Shown piece by piece: positions 7,860 to 15,216 of a stretch of DNA of 64,000 bases (the stretch's first letter is position 1; every line of letters starts with the position of its first letter). The DNA comes from Nitrospira_D sp035465795. GTDB taxonomy: Bacteria; Nitrospirota; Nitrospiria; Nitrospirales; Nitrospiraceae. A program made the position numbers and the translations under genes. The DNA is taken from assembly GCF_049546785.1 (NCBI RefSeq), contig NZ_JBMWAN010000002.1:1-64000 (forward strand), written 5' to 3'. The notes below the pieces were generated by a model. It ran no database searches and was not told the origin of the DNA. It worked only from the letters and a program-made list of their open reading frames with translations.

Positions 7860-8078
7860 TTAATGACACACCTCTGTGTGCGCACCCGGCCTTGCCGCCG
7901 GTGCCAGGCCTGCCGGATGCCGCTTGACCATCGCCGCGAGCCGGTTCACCCCATCGGCAAAAGCAAGAAGCTCGTCGCGGTCGAAATGAAGCGTCACCGG
8001 ACCACAGGTCACATGCAGCCGCCCGCATCCACAGAGCACCAATTTCATCGGCCCATCGGCGCGCAAGCTTTTGTCCAT
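7860..8078 (-). CDS. Small protein of unknown function
   Basis: The 72-residue protein starts at an ATG at 8078 behind AAGGAG. It contains CGCGRLHVTCGPVTLHFDRD followed by a helical ELLAFADGVNRLAAMVKR segment. I associate this pattern with small, lineage-specific Nitrospira proteins, without a known role. The three cysteines could bind a metal, but they do not form a standard zinc ribbon. It is the third gene in a minus-strand series after the zinc-ribbon and peroxiredoxin-like genes. Confidence 0.6.
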   Translation of the reverse strand: MDKSLRADGPMKLVLCGCGRLHVTCGPVTLHFDRDELLAFADGVNRLAAMVKRHPAGLAPAARPGAHTEVCH

Positions 8079-8139
8079 GTCCGTATTCTCCTTTTCATAA
8101 CGGTGATTGATCGCTGTTCGGTTGTCCTGTGAATGTGAC

Positions 8140-8652
8140 CTAGCCCGGGAGGCTCAAGGCTCCGGCAGCCCTTGAGTCGGCATCGCTGTCGCGTTCATTC
8201 GCCGCCGGGCGTGGCGTCACACCGATGGTGCTTCCCAAAACCGTCAAGTCCTGCCAGAAAAAGTCGTGGTTCACCCGCAACCGCAGGATGCCCGTCCGGT
8301 CGATGATGAACGTCTGGTATCGCCGGGCCGGCTCCTCGACCGGCACGCCGAACGACCGATGAAGCCGCCCGCAGAGATCCGCCAGGACGGGCGTGACCGG
8401 CTTGTCCCGCTCCCCGGCCCACAATCGATGCAAGGGACGCGCGATCGAGGCGACGATCAGGAGGGCCGCGCCGATTTCATGAAACCGGCGCGCCTGACGA
8501 TCCAGCTTCTCCGCCGGCACCAGCCTGGCATACGGCAGGAAACAGAGCGCCACAACCCTGTTCAGATATCGCCTGCCGCGGAGATAGGTAATGTGGCCCC
8601 CGACCAGCGCCGGCCCCTGAAAGTCCAATGCGTACGTCCCGTTTCGCTTCAT
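8140..8652 (-). CDS. Peroxiredoxin-fold protein without the peroxidatic cysteine
   Basis: The 170-residue protein has the AhpC/TSA (thioredoxin-like) layout: an early strand (NRVVALCFLP), a helix with a strand (IGAALLIVAS), the KPVTPVLAD and FGV segments, then the typical TFIIDRTGILRLRV. In peroxiredoxins the first strand leads into TxxC with the peroxidatic Cys; here that region reads LPYARLVPAEKL, so the catalytic cysteine is absent. It may be a non-catalytic binding or regulatory relative. The ATG at 8652 has AGGAG upstream and is preferred over an upstream GTG at 8682. The zinc-ribbon gene ends 26 bp before it on the same strand, suggesting an operon. Confidence 0.7.
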   Translation of the reverse strand: MKRNGTYALDFQGPALVGGHITYLRGRRYLNRVVALCFLPYARLVPAEKLDRQARRFHEIGAALLIVASIARPLHRLWAGERDKPVTPVLADLCGRLHRSFGVPVEEPARRYQTFIIDRTGILRLRVNHDFFWQDLTVLGSTIGVTPRPAANERDSDADSRAAGALSLPG

Positions 8653-8678
8653 CACCCTGTCTCCTCTCCCAGCCTGAT

Positions 8679-8849
8679 TCACTGGTACGCCTCCCGGCTC
8701 CTCAAACTGTCAGGAGAACCGAATGCCGGCAGGGGGTCGCGGCGGGACCACCCGCAATTGACGCATTTCACCCCGGCCAGAGGTCCGTAATAATCCAGCA
8801 CCCGCTCGACGACCAGGAGCCCGCCGCACTTCTGACATGATCGCTTCAT
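8679..8849 (-). CDS. Small zinc-ribbon protein
   Basis: A 56-residue protein from the ATG at 8849, with AAAGGA upstream. Two CxxC knuckles (CQKC and CVNC, about 26 residues apart) form a zinc ribbon, with GLLVVERVLDYYGPLAGVKC between them. A similar small zinc-ribbon protein with the CxxC-GLM-CMNC pattern lies at 54391-54642. Proteins of this size and type are usually adaptors or nucleic-acid binders, with no specific role known. It is the first gene of a minus-strand run and begins just after the terminator at 8914-8949. Confidence 0.65.
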   Translation of the reverse strand: MKRSCQKCGGLLVVERVLDYYGPLAGVKCVNCGWSRRDPLPAFGSPDSLRSREAYQ

Positions 8850-8913
8850 CGTTCGTCCTTTCCCTTGTTGAGTCATCCTTATTCCCTGCTGAACCCCCCG
8901 CCGGCCATTCAAT

Positions 8914-8949
8914 AAAAAAAGCCCAAGGCATCGACTGATACCTTGGGCT
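8914..8949 (-). terminator. Rho-independent terminator
   Basis: On the minus strand AGCCCAAGG, a 12-nt loop and CCTTGGGCT form a 9-bp stem, followed directly by a run of seven T's. It would end transcription coming from the Fur-box promoter at 9131-9170. Confidence 0.85.
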
Positions 8950-9135
8950 CCGGTCTCCGCGACCTCTGGCCTCTCTACAGACACATGAACAACTATGTGG
9001 CGATCAGCTCTTCTGACTCAGTGTAAACCTGCCGATTCGACCTCCGGTTGCTGCACGGCTTCGATCATGCCGCCCATCGATTGGCGGCGCCACTCATTCC
9101 CGCCACGCTCGACGAAGGCGATACATATTTGATAT
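8914..9135 (-). ncRNA. Candidate Fur-regulated small RNA
   Basis: A strong promoter overlapped by a Fur-box-like sequence (9131-9170) faces a rho-independent terminator (8914-8949) across about 220 bp. I see no credible protein between them: the longest ATG readings are about 10-19 codons and lack good ribosome binding sites. The arrangement is that of Fur-repressed small RNAs such as RyhB, made only when iron is scarce. No primary-sequence match to a known RNA is claimed. A very short iron-responsive peptide is the alternative. Confidence 0.4.
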
Positions 9136-9170
9136 GTATTCTCATTATCATTACACTTCAACACTGTCAA
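9131..9170 (-). promoter_or_regulatory. sigma-70 promoter overlapped by a Fur box
   Basis: On the minus strand a perfect -35 (TTGACA, 9170-9165) is followed after exactly 17 bp by TAATGA (9147-9142). GATAATGAGAATACATATC (9149-9131) matches the 19-bp E. coli Fur consensus at 15 positions and covers the -10 and the predicted start near 9135. Iron-loaded Fur bound there would block transcription. Confidence 0.6.
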
Positions 9171-9363
9171 GCCCCCTCCATCATTTTCCCCCATGGTCAC
9201 TACAGCTGAGGCCGCCCTGCAGCGTACGACGAGACGCACGGACACAATCCGGATACGAAGAACGTCTGCGACGTGAAGGACGCTGCGGCAGGGGAATAGG
9301 AGAGAAACGACTTCCACGGAAGACTCCGTGGAAGCGACAAGAAACTTACAGCCTATTCAAAAG

Positions 9364-9439
9364 TGGTGAGCCGGCTGGGACTCGAACCCAGGGCCCTCGC
9401 CTTAAAAGGGCGATGCTCTACCGACTGAGCTACCGGCTC
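9364..9439 (-). tRNA. tRNA-Lys (UUU)
   Basis: The 76-nt cloverleaf is complete. The acceptor stem pairs GAGCCGG with CCGGCTC, the anticodon stem TCGCC/GGCGA carries loop CTTTTAA (anticodon UUU), and the T-stem CTGGG/CCCAG is perfect. The 3' CCA is encoded. A degenerate copy of its 3' half lies at 7507-7560. Confidence 0.97.
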
Positions 9440-9512
9440 ACGAGGCGGGATGCTGTCATCCGGCCTAACGAATGTCAACCCCTCAAGGAGGATGCGACCC
9501 GTCACAGGCTGG

Positions 9513-10826
9513 CTAGGAACGAGGACGCCGACGGGAACACTTCAGCGGATTGCGCACGATAATGGTTTCATGCCGCTTGGAGCCGGTCGAAATCATATCG
9601 ATGCGGCAGGCGGACAGTTCTTCGATGCGATCGAGATAGCGCTTGGCCTCTACCGGCAACTGCGCGTACTTGGTGGCGCCGGTGGTCGAAGCGCTCCAGC
9701 CCTTCATGCGCTGATACACGGGCTGGCAATCGGTCAAGGCTTCGAGGTCCGCCGGCATTTCCTTATACAGCACCCCTTTGTGCTTGTAGCCGATGCAGAG
9801 CTTCAACTCTTTGCAGCCGTCCAGCACATCGAGCTTGGTGACGGCCAGGGAGCTCAGCCCGTTGACTTGCACGGCATGCCGCACGATGACGGCGTCGTAC
9901 CAGCCGCAGCGGCGCGCGCGCCCCGTGGTGGATCCGAATTCCCGCCCGCGGGCCTGCAATCCCTGCCCGACTTCGTCCGTCAGCTCCGTGGGAAACGGTC
10001 CGCTGCCGACTCTGGTGGTATAGGCCTTGGCGATGCCCATGACGGCATCGATCATGGTCGGACCGACGCCGGTTCCCGTGCAGGCGCCCCCCGCGGAGGA
10101 ACTGGACGAGGTGACGAAGGGATAGGTGCCGAAATCCACATCCAGGTGGGTGCCCTGAGCGCCCTCGAACAGGACGGTCTTGTCCTTGGCCAGGGCCCGA
10201 TTCAGCAGGGTCGTCGTATCGATGATATGGCTCTTGAGCCGCTCGGCGTACCCCATGTATTGATCGAACACTTTATCGACCTGGAAGGTCTCCACTTTGT
10301 AGAGCCGCTCCAGGAACCAATTCATTTCGACGAGATTTTCTTCCAGCTTTTTCCGGAACAGCGGCGGATTCAGCAGGTCGCCCATGCGGATGCCGATGCG
10401 CGCCATTTTGTCGGCATAGGACGGCCCGATTCCCCGGCCGGTGGTGCCGATCTTCCGCGATCCCTTGGACTGCTCCGCCGCCCGGTCGATGGCTTTATGG
10501 TAGGGCAGAATCAGATGGGCCCGCTGGCTGACGGCAAAGTTCTTCCCGATCTTGATGCCCTTGGTCTGCAGCTGATCCATTTCCTCGATCAGCGCGCTCG
10601 GATCGACCACGACGCCGTTGCCGATGATGCAGGTCGTTCCGCGATAGAGGATGCCGGAGGGGATCAAATGGAAGATGTACGTGTCCCGCTCATTGATGAC
10701 GGTATGCCCGGCGTTGGACCCGCCCTGATAGCGGACCACGATGTCGGTGTCCCGGGCCAGGATGTCGACGATCTTGCCCTTGCCCTCATCGCCCCACTGG
10801 GCGCCGATAATGACGAGATTCCCCAT
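9513..10826 (-). CDS. purA: Adenylosuccinate synthetase
   Basis: PurA joins IMP and aspartate using GTP to give adenylosuccinate, the first committed step from IMP to AMP, in the cytosol. The protein starts with the classic IIGAQWGDEGKGK GTP-binding loop. It also shows GGSNAGHTV, TTGRGIGP, VLFEGAQGTHLDVDFGTYPF and the C-terminal LPVEAKRYLDRIEE region with the catalytic and IMP-binding residues. Its length of about 437 residues fits the family. I choose the ATG at 10826 because it begins directly with the conserved MGNLVIIG; a GTG 36 bp upstream lacks a ribosome binding site. A consensus promoter and a terminator-like hairpin precede the gene. tRNA-Lys follows on the same strand. Confidence 0.97.
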   Translation of the reverse strand: MGNLVIIGAQWGDEGKGKIVDILARDTDIVVRYQGGSNAGHTVINERDTYIFHLIPSGILYRGTTCIIGNGVVVDPSALIEEMDQLQTKGIKIGKNFAVSQRAHLILPYHKAIDRAAEQSKGSRKIGTTGRGIGPSYADKMARIGIRMGDLLNPPLFRKKLEENLVEMNWFLERLYKVETFQVDKVFDQYMGYAERLKSHIIDTTTLLNRALAKDKTVLFEGAQGTHLDVDFGTYPFVTSSSSSAGGACTGTGVGPTMIDAVMGIAKAYTTRVGSGPFPTELTDEVGQGLQARGREFGSTTGRARRCGWYDAVIVRHAVQVNGLSSLAVTKLDVLDGCKELKLCIGYKHKGVLYKEMPADLEALTDCQPVYQRMKGWSASTTGATKYAQLPVEAKRYLDRIEELSACRIDMISTGSKRHETIIVRNPLKCSRRRPRS

Positions 10827-10863
10827 AGTCCTACGTCTTCGCTCCCGCACCTGCGTCATCACG

Positions 10864-10899
10864 AAAAAATGGCTCTGACCCGATAAGGAGATCAGAGCC
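10864..10899 (-). terminator. Terminator-like hairpin in the purA leader
   Basis: On the minus strand GGCTCTGA, a 13-nt loop and TCAGAGCC are followed by ATTTTTT. The hairpin starts within a few bases of the predicted purA transcription start and ends 38 bp before the purA start codon. It could attenuate purA, or simply stop upstream antisense transcription. Confidence 0.6.
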
Positions 10900-10909
10900 G
10901 ACGGGCTCC

Positions 10910-10938
10910 ATGGTAGGTCCGGACTTTCCGTTTGTCAA
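10910..10938 (-). promoter_or_regulatory. sigma-70 promoter of purA
   Basis: On the minus strand TTGACA (10938-10933) is separated by 17 bp from TACCAT (10915-10910). It predicts a start near 10903, immediately before the leader hairpin. Confidence 0.5.
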
Positions 10939-11058
10939 GCTGACCCGCCCGCCGACAGGCCCGTCGCAGTCCCCCGCCTCCGGGCGGCACGCTCGCCGAA
11001 GCGGCGTCGCAACTGTGCACCGCACATCGATTTTTCAGCCGAATCCCCCTTGGCTTTC

Positions 11059-11087
11059 TTGACTGGCCGGTACCTGCGTGTTAGCAT
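11059..11087 (+). promoter_or_regulatory. sigma-70 promoter of tRNA-Ala
   Basis: TTGACT (11059-11064), a 17-bp spacer and TAGCAT (11082-11087) predict a start near 11094, about 36 bp before the tRNA. Confidence 0.5.
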
Positions 11088-11129
11088 GCAGCACTTCTCG
11101 CGGAGTAACTATCTCTAGACCAACGGTGT

Positions 11130-11205
11130 GGGGCTGTAGCGCAGTTGGGAGCGCGCGTGAATGGCATTCACGAGGTCGCCGGTTCAATCCCGGCCAGCTC
11201 CACCA
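11130..11205 (+). tRNA. tRNA-Ala (GGC)
   Basis: The cloverleaf is complete. Acceptor GGGGCTG pairs with CAGCTCC and contains the G3:U70 wobble pair that identifies alanine tRNAs. The anticodon stem CGTGA/TCACG carries loop ATGGCAT (anticodon GGC). The T-stem GCCGG/CCGGC is perfect and CCA is encoded. It reads GCC and GCU codons. Confidence 0.97.
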
Positions 11206-11223
11206 ATTTTCTCAACACCGGGC

Positions 11224-11344
11224 GAAAGGCATAGGGCAAGGGGCTCGCAGCAAGAGCGATTTCGGATGTAGCCCCCGGTCTCATGCCGATCTAGACTCTT
11301 CAACTACCGATCTCTCGCCTCGCGCCACGAGCCTCTAGCCTATC
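11224..11344. repeat. GC-rich dispersed repeat (AGCCTCTCGCC-type)
   Basis: The spacer before the ABC-F gene contains GGGCAAGGGGCTCGC and a CTCTCGCCTCGCGCCACGAG...CTCTAGCC stretch. Related runs occur at 24770-24847 and 38566-38685, a fourth dispersed family. No gene seen. Confidence 0.4.
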
Positions 11345-11352
11345 CAGGTACC

Positions 11353-13200
11353 ATGCTCCAAATTGAATCCGTCAGCAAACACTATTCGACGAAAATCCTC
11401 CTGTCCGGCGCATCCGCGCATCTTCGCCCGAATTCACGGGTCGGGCTGGTCGGACCCAACGGCGCCGGGAAAACCACGCTCTTCCGCATGATCCTGGGGG
11501 AAGAATCCCCGGACAAGGGCACGATCCGCAAACGGCCCCGCCTCCGCGTCGGCTACCTCCCGCAGGAGCTCGAAACCATCACGGGCAAGAACGTGCTGGA
11601 CGCGACCCATCGTGATTTGTATCCCGAGCATGAAGCCGAACGCATCCTCATGGGGTTGGGATTTTCGGAGATCGATTTCACCCGTGAGGTCGAGAAACTC
11701 TCGGGCGGCTATCGCATGCGCGTCGCCCTGGCGCATCTGCTGCTTTCCAATCCCGACGTGCTCATGCTGGACGAGCCGACCAACCACTTGGACAAACCCA
11801 CGCAACGCTGGTTCGAGCAGTTCCTCCTGGACTCGAACATGACGCTGTTGATCATCAGCCACGACACCGCGTTCCTTGACCGCGTGGTGACCCACATCTG
11901 GGATCTCCGGCACCATAAGATCGAAGAATATCGCGGCAACTATACCTCGTTCCAAAAACTCCGGGCCGAGCGGGACGCGCAGCGCGAGGCCGCCGCGGGG
12001 CGTCAGGCGAAAGAGGTCGCGCGGGTCCAGACCTTCGTCGATCGTTTCCGCTACCAGGCGAACAAAGCGAGCCAGGTCCAATCGCGCATCAAGCAGCTTG
12101 AGAAGGTCAAGATGATCGAGGTCAAGCGCGATCCCAAACGGGTCAAGTTCCGGTTCCCCACCCCGGCGGCCAGCGGGCGGCAGGTGCTGGAGCTGAAAGG
12201 CGTCGCCAAGAGCTACGGAGAAAAAGTCATCTACCGGTCGCTCGATTTTTCCGTGGAGCGCGGCCAACGCATTGCGCTGGTCGGCGAGAACGGCGCGGGC
12301 AAGAGCACGCTGCTGAAGATGCTGGCGGGCGCGCTGGCCTTTGAGAAAGGCACCAGAACGGTGGGCCATGGCGTCACCCTCCACTATTTCGCCCAACACC
12401 AGGCCGAAACGCTGAACCCGGAACATTCGATTCTCGAATCGCTGGAGGAAGTCAGCAAGCACGCCGAGATGAATTTCCTGCGCGGCATCGCCGGGGCCTT
12501 CCTCTTTTCCGGACAGGACCAGAAAAAACCGATCAAGGCGCTCAGCGGCGGTGAACGGAACCGCGTGGCGCTCGCCCGCATGCTGGTCGAGCCGGCCAAT
12601 ACGCTGCTGCTCGACGAGCCCACGAACCATCTGGATCCCAGCTCCGTCGATGTGCTGACCGACGCCATGACGGAATTCCAGGGCACGCTCGTCTTTATCT
12701 CCCACGATCCCACCTTCCTCTCGCGCATCGCCACCCGCGTCGTCGAGATCGAGGATGGACGGGCCCGCGACTTCATGGGCGACTACGAATACTACCTGTG
12801 GAAGAAGGCCCAGGAGCTGGAATCGATCAAGGAGACCCAGGAAGAGCTGAACGGGAAGGCTCAGGCCAAGGGCTCGGGTCCGACGAAGGCCATGGTTGGA
12901 CAGGTGCAAGCTCAACCCAAAGAGTCCGGCGGGGAACGGCGGGATCTGACCAAGACGCACGCCCGCCTCGAAAAGCAGGTGTCGCGCGCGGAAGCGGAGA
13001 TCGCGGAACTCGAGAGCAAGGTGAAAGCCCGGGAAATTGAATTGGCCGATCCGGCGCTCTACAAACAATTCGACAAATGGAATGCGCTCCATCAGGAACA
13101 GGACGGCTGGAAGCGGGAGCTGGAACGGCTCACCGCACGCTGGGAAGGCTTATCTGCCGAGTTGGAGGATGTGAAACAGAAGCTGGGCGCGTTGAAGTAA
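11353..13200 (+). CDS. ABC-F family ATPase
   Basis: The 615-residue soluble protein has two ABC nucleotide-binding domains in one chain and no membrane segments. Walker A motifs are GPNGAGKTT (about residue 36) and GENGAGKST (about 314). Signature motifs are LSGGYRMRVALA and LSGGERNRVALA, and the Walker B segments end in LDEPTNHLD. An inter-domain linker of about 80 charged residues and a C-terminal coiled coil (last 80 residues) resemble Uup/YheS-type ABC-F factors. ABC-F proteins bind the ribosomal E-site and relieve stalled or misfolded translation states. The ribosome binding site is weak (CAGG). A second, more distant ABC-F gene lies at 60368-62209. The exact subfamily cannot be fixed by eye. 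Confidence 0.93.
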   Translation: MLQIESVSKHYSTKILLSGASAHLRPNSRVGLVGPNGAGKTTLFRMILGEESPDKGTIRKRPRLRVGYLPQELETITGKNVLDATHRDLYPEHEAERILMGLGFSEIDFTREVEKLSGGYRMRVALAHLLLSNPDVLMLDEPTNHLDKPTQRWFEQFLLDSNMTLLIISHDTAFLDRVVTHIWDLRHHKIEEYRGNYTSFQKLRAERDAQREAAAGRQAKEVARVQTFVDRFRYQANKASQVQSRIKQLEKVKMIEVKRDPKRVKFRFPTPAASGRQVLELKGVAKSYGEKVIYRSLDFSVERGQRIALVGENGAGKSTLLKMLAGALAFEKGTRTVGHGVTLHYFAQHQAETLNPEHSILESLEEVSKHAEMNFLRGIAGAFLFSGQDQKKPIKALSGGERNRVALARMLVEPANTLLLDEPTNHLDPSSVDVLTDAMTEFQGTLVFISHDPTFLSRIATRVVEIEDGRARDFMGDYEYYLWKKAQELESIKETQEELNGKAQAKGSGPTKAMVGQVQAQPKESGGERRDLTKTHARLEKQVSRAEAEIAELESKVKAREIELADPALYKQFDKWNALHQEQDGWKRELERLTARWEGLSAELEDVKQKLGALK

Positions 13201-13366
13201 GCCTTGCGGAGCTTTTCAACTCCCCTGCCGGCAGTATCCGGCGAGGGCGCTCAAAGGGGCCAGCAGCAAGGCCGCAGTGAGCGAAGAGGCGAGGCGTACT
13301 GCTTTGGGTACGTCGAGGGTCTGAGCGAAATGAGAAGGAAGCTGATGGGCCTTTTCAACGCCCTCG
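13201..13366. repeat. Large palindromic intergenic repeat
   Basis: The stretch includes AAGGCCGCAGTGAGCGAAGA, then GAGGCGAGGCGTAC, a short loop, GTACGTCGAGGGTC and a mirror CTGAGCGAAATGAG. The two halves can fold on each other. It sits between two converging genes and looks like a REP-type or bidirectional-terminator element. No gene seen. Confidence 0.45.
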
Positions 13367-13756
13367 CTAGTGAGAGGCCTTGAGCGTTTCTTCCAGGTAG
13401 TAATACAACCATCGGTTCTTTTCCTGCGTCACCAGGTCGTCCCAGACCACCCCGATCAAAAACCCCTTTTCCCAGTCCCTGACCCAGGCGACCGTCCCGT
13501 CGAGCCGTTCTTGCTGCTCCACGCCGTCAGAATCCAAAAACGCGAGAGAGACCGTCACTTTTTCATTCGCTGGAAACCGCTCTTTCGTGCGGAGGCCCGC
13601 CCCGATCTTGTTCACATTGTCCAGCACGGCGGTGCAGGCGCGCCCCCCGTTCTTGGGCGCCACCAGGGCCGACCCCACCAGCGTGGCACGCACAAATTTC
13701 CGCCGTTCGCTGGCCGCTGTCAGGCTTCCACTTGGTTTGGATTCGCCTCGCTTCAT
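13367..13756 (-). CDS. PilZ-domain protein
   Basis: The 129-residue protein is essentially one PilZ domain. It has the N-terminal RRKFVR (RxxxR-type) motif at about residues 18-23. The second motif reads DNVNKIGAG (about 46-54), where cyclic-di-GMP binders normally have D/NxSxxG, so the serine is replaced by asparagine. It probably responds to cyclic-di-GMP, although the altered second motif could weaken binding. There is no Shine-Dalgarno sequence: a -10 (TATACT) ends eight bases before the ATG, so the message is probably leaderless. The gene stands alone and converges on the ABC-F gene. Confidence 0.85.
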   Translation of the reverse strand: MKRGESKPSGSLTAASERRKFVRATLVGSALVAPKNGGRACTAVLDNVNKIGAGLRTKERFPANEKVTVSLAFLDSDGVEQQERLDGTVAWVRDWEKGFLIGVVWDDLVTQEKNRWLYYYLEETLKASH

Positions 13757-13764
13757 ACGTTGTA

Positions 13765-13792
13765 AGTATAACGGATTAGAAAACTTTGTAAA
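13765..13792 (-). promoter_or_regulatory. Promoter giving a leaderless PilZ message
   Basis: On the minus strand TTTACA (13792-13787), a 16-bp spacer and TATACT (13770-13765) precede the ATG at 13756 by only eight bases. The transcript should begin at or within about two bases of the start codon. Confidence 0.55.
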
Positions 13793-13807
13793 CCACCTTA
13801 AATGGCA

Positions 13808-15103
13808 TTATTGTCGAGGCTTTGGCCGATAGTATTGCCGCCCTTTCAACGCCTCGGGAAGATGCGCCTGTTCGACCTTGGCCTGGGGATCGTCATGGAC
13901 GTAGCGGTAGCCCTTCCCATAGCCGATCCCCTTCATCAGGGAGGTGACCGCGTTGCGTAAATGCAGCGGAACTCCAAGATTTCCATGGGCTTTTGCATCC
14001 TCCAGCGCCTCCAGCAATCCGACATAGGAGGCATTGTCCTTGGGAGCGGAGGCCAGGTAGGTGGTGCCATGGGCCAGGTTAATTTGGGCTTCCGGCAACC
14101 CCACAAACTGCACCGCCTGAGCGACCGCGTTGGCCACGATGAGCCCCATCGGATCGGCATTGCCGATATCCTCTGAGGCGAAGATCACCATGCGGCGCGC
14201 GACGAATTTCGGATCCTCCCCCGCTTCCAGCATCCGGGCCAGCCAATAGAGCGCCCCGTCCGGGTCGGAATCCCGCAGGCTTTTGATGTAGGCGGAAATG
14301 ACGTTGTAATGTTCCTCGCCGGCCTTGTCGTACCGCAACGCCTGCTTGTTCAATGCGGCGGTGAGTAGCGCGTCATCGATGAGCCTCGTTCCGTCCCCTC
14401 CGGCCGGCGCCTGGGTCACCACAAACTCGACCGCCGTCAGCAACGCGCGCGCATCGCCATTGCCGAACGCCACCAGCCTCTGCCGCGCGCCGGGCGACAC
14501 GCGCGCCTTCAACTGACCCAGGCCGATGTCGGAATCGGTGAGCGCCCGGTCCAGGATCCGGCCCAGGGCTTCATCGGACAGTGGCTTGAGGACCACCAGG
14601 ATCGAGCGGGAGAGCAACGGGCTGATCACTTCAAACGAGGGATTTTCGGTCGTGGCCCCGACCAGAATCACCGTCCCCCGTTCGACGTGGGGCAGAAAGG
14701 CATCCTGCTGGGCCTTGTTAAAGCGATGGATCTCGTCGACGAAGAGGACCGTCTTCTGCTGCTGCAACGCGAGCCGGTGCTCAGCGGCCTTGATGATCTC
14801 GCGCAGTTCAGGAATGCCGCCGGTCACGGCAGAGAACGCCACGAAATGGGCTTTCGTGTGCCGGGCGATGAGATGCGCCAGCGTGGTCTTGCCGGATCCC
14901 GGCGGCCCCCAGAATATCACGGAGGACAAGCGATCGGACTCGATGGCCTTCCGCAGAGGACGATCCGGGCCGACGATCTCATCCTGCCCGACAAAGTCGG
15001 CAAACTCCCGCGGGCGCATGCGCTCGGCAAGCGGCGCTACGGTCTTCCTGCCGGTCTCAGGGGGTGCAAACAAATCGGGGCGTGGCTCGCGGGGGGTCGG
15101 CAT
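13808..15103 (-). CDS. rarA: Replication-associated recombination protein A
   Basis: RarA (MgsA) is an AAA+ clamp-loader-like ATPase that acts at stalled replication forks. The 431-residue protein shows PLAERMRPREFADFVGQDEI near the N-terminus, Walker A GPPGSGKTT (about residue 62), Walker B VLFVDEIHRFNK, sensor 1 GATTENPSFEV, and the C-terminal tetramerisation region (ASEDIGNADP, then YKGRQYY-type ending). The ATG at 15103 has AGGAG nine bases upstream, so the longer upstream reading is not used. The hydrolase gene starts 114 bp away on the opposite strand. Family membership is clear. Confidence 0.95.
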   Translation of the reverse strand: MPTPREPRPDLFAPPETGRKTVAPLAERMRPREFADFVGQDEIVGPDRPLRKAIESDRLSSVIFWGPPGSGKTTLAHLIARHTKAHFVAFSAVTGGIPELREIIKAAEHRLALQQQKTVLFVDEIHRFNKAQQDAFLPHVERGTVILVGATTENPSFEVISPLLSRSILVVLKPLSDEALGRILDRALTDSDIGLGQLKARVSPGARQRLVAFGNGDARALLTAVEFVVTQAPAGGDGTRLIDDALLTAALNKQALRYDKAGEEHYNVISAYIKSLRDSDPDGALYWLARMLEAGEDPKFVARRMVIFASEDIGNADPMGLIVANAVAQAVQFVGLPEAQINLAHGTTYLASAPKDNASYVGLLEALEDAKAHGNLGVPLHLRNAVTSLMKGIGYGKGYRYVHDDPQAKVEQAHLPEALKGRQYYRPKPRQ

Positions 15104-15216
15104 CAGTCGCTCCTGGGAATGACCGGATTGTATACGCCGAATCACCTGATCGCAAACGGCCCCTTGACCAGAAGAACCGCCGATGCTACGAACAGGACCG
15201 GCCTGGGGAGAAGCTG

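Noticed and set aside
9134..9562. Plus-strand open frame crossing tRNA-Lys
   Set aside because: It reads through the tRNA gene on the opposite strand and has no family features.
9450..10886. Plus-strand open frame of 478 codons opposite purA
   Set aside because: It mirrors purA on the other strand in GC-rich DNA, runs across the region of the tRNA-Lys gene end, and its translation has no recognisable protein features.
11434..13092. Minus-strand open frame of 552 codons opposite the ABC-F gene
   Set aside because: Antisense shadow of a clear ABC-F gene; no ribosome binding site and biased composition.
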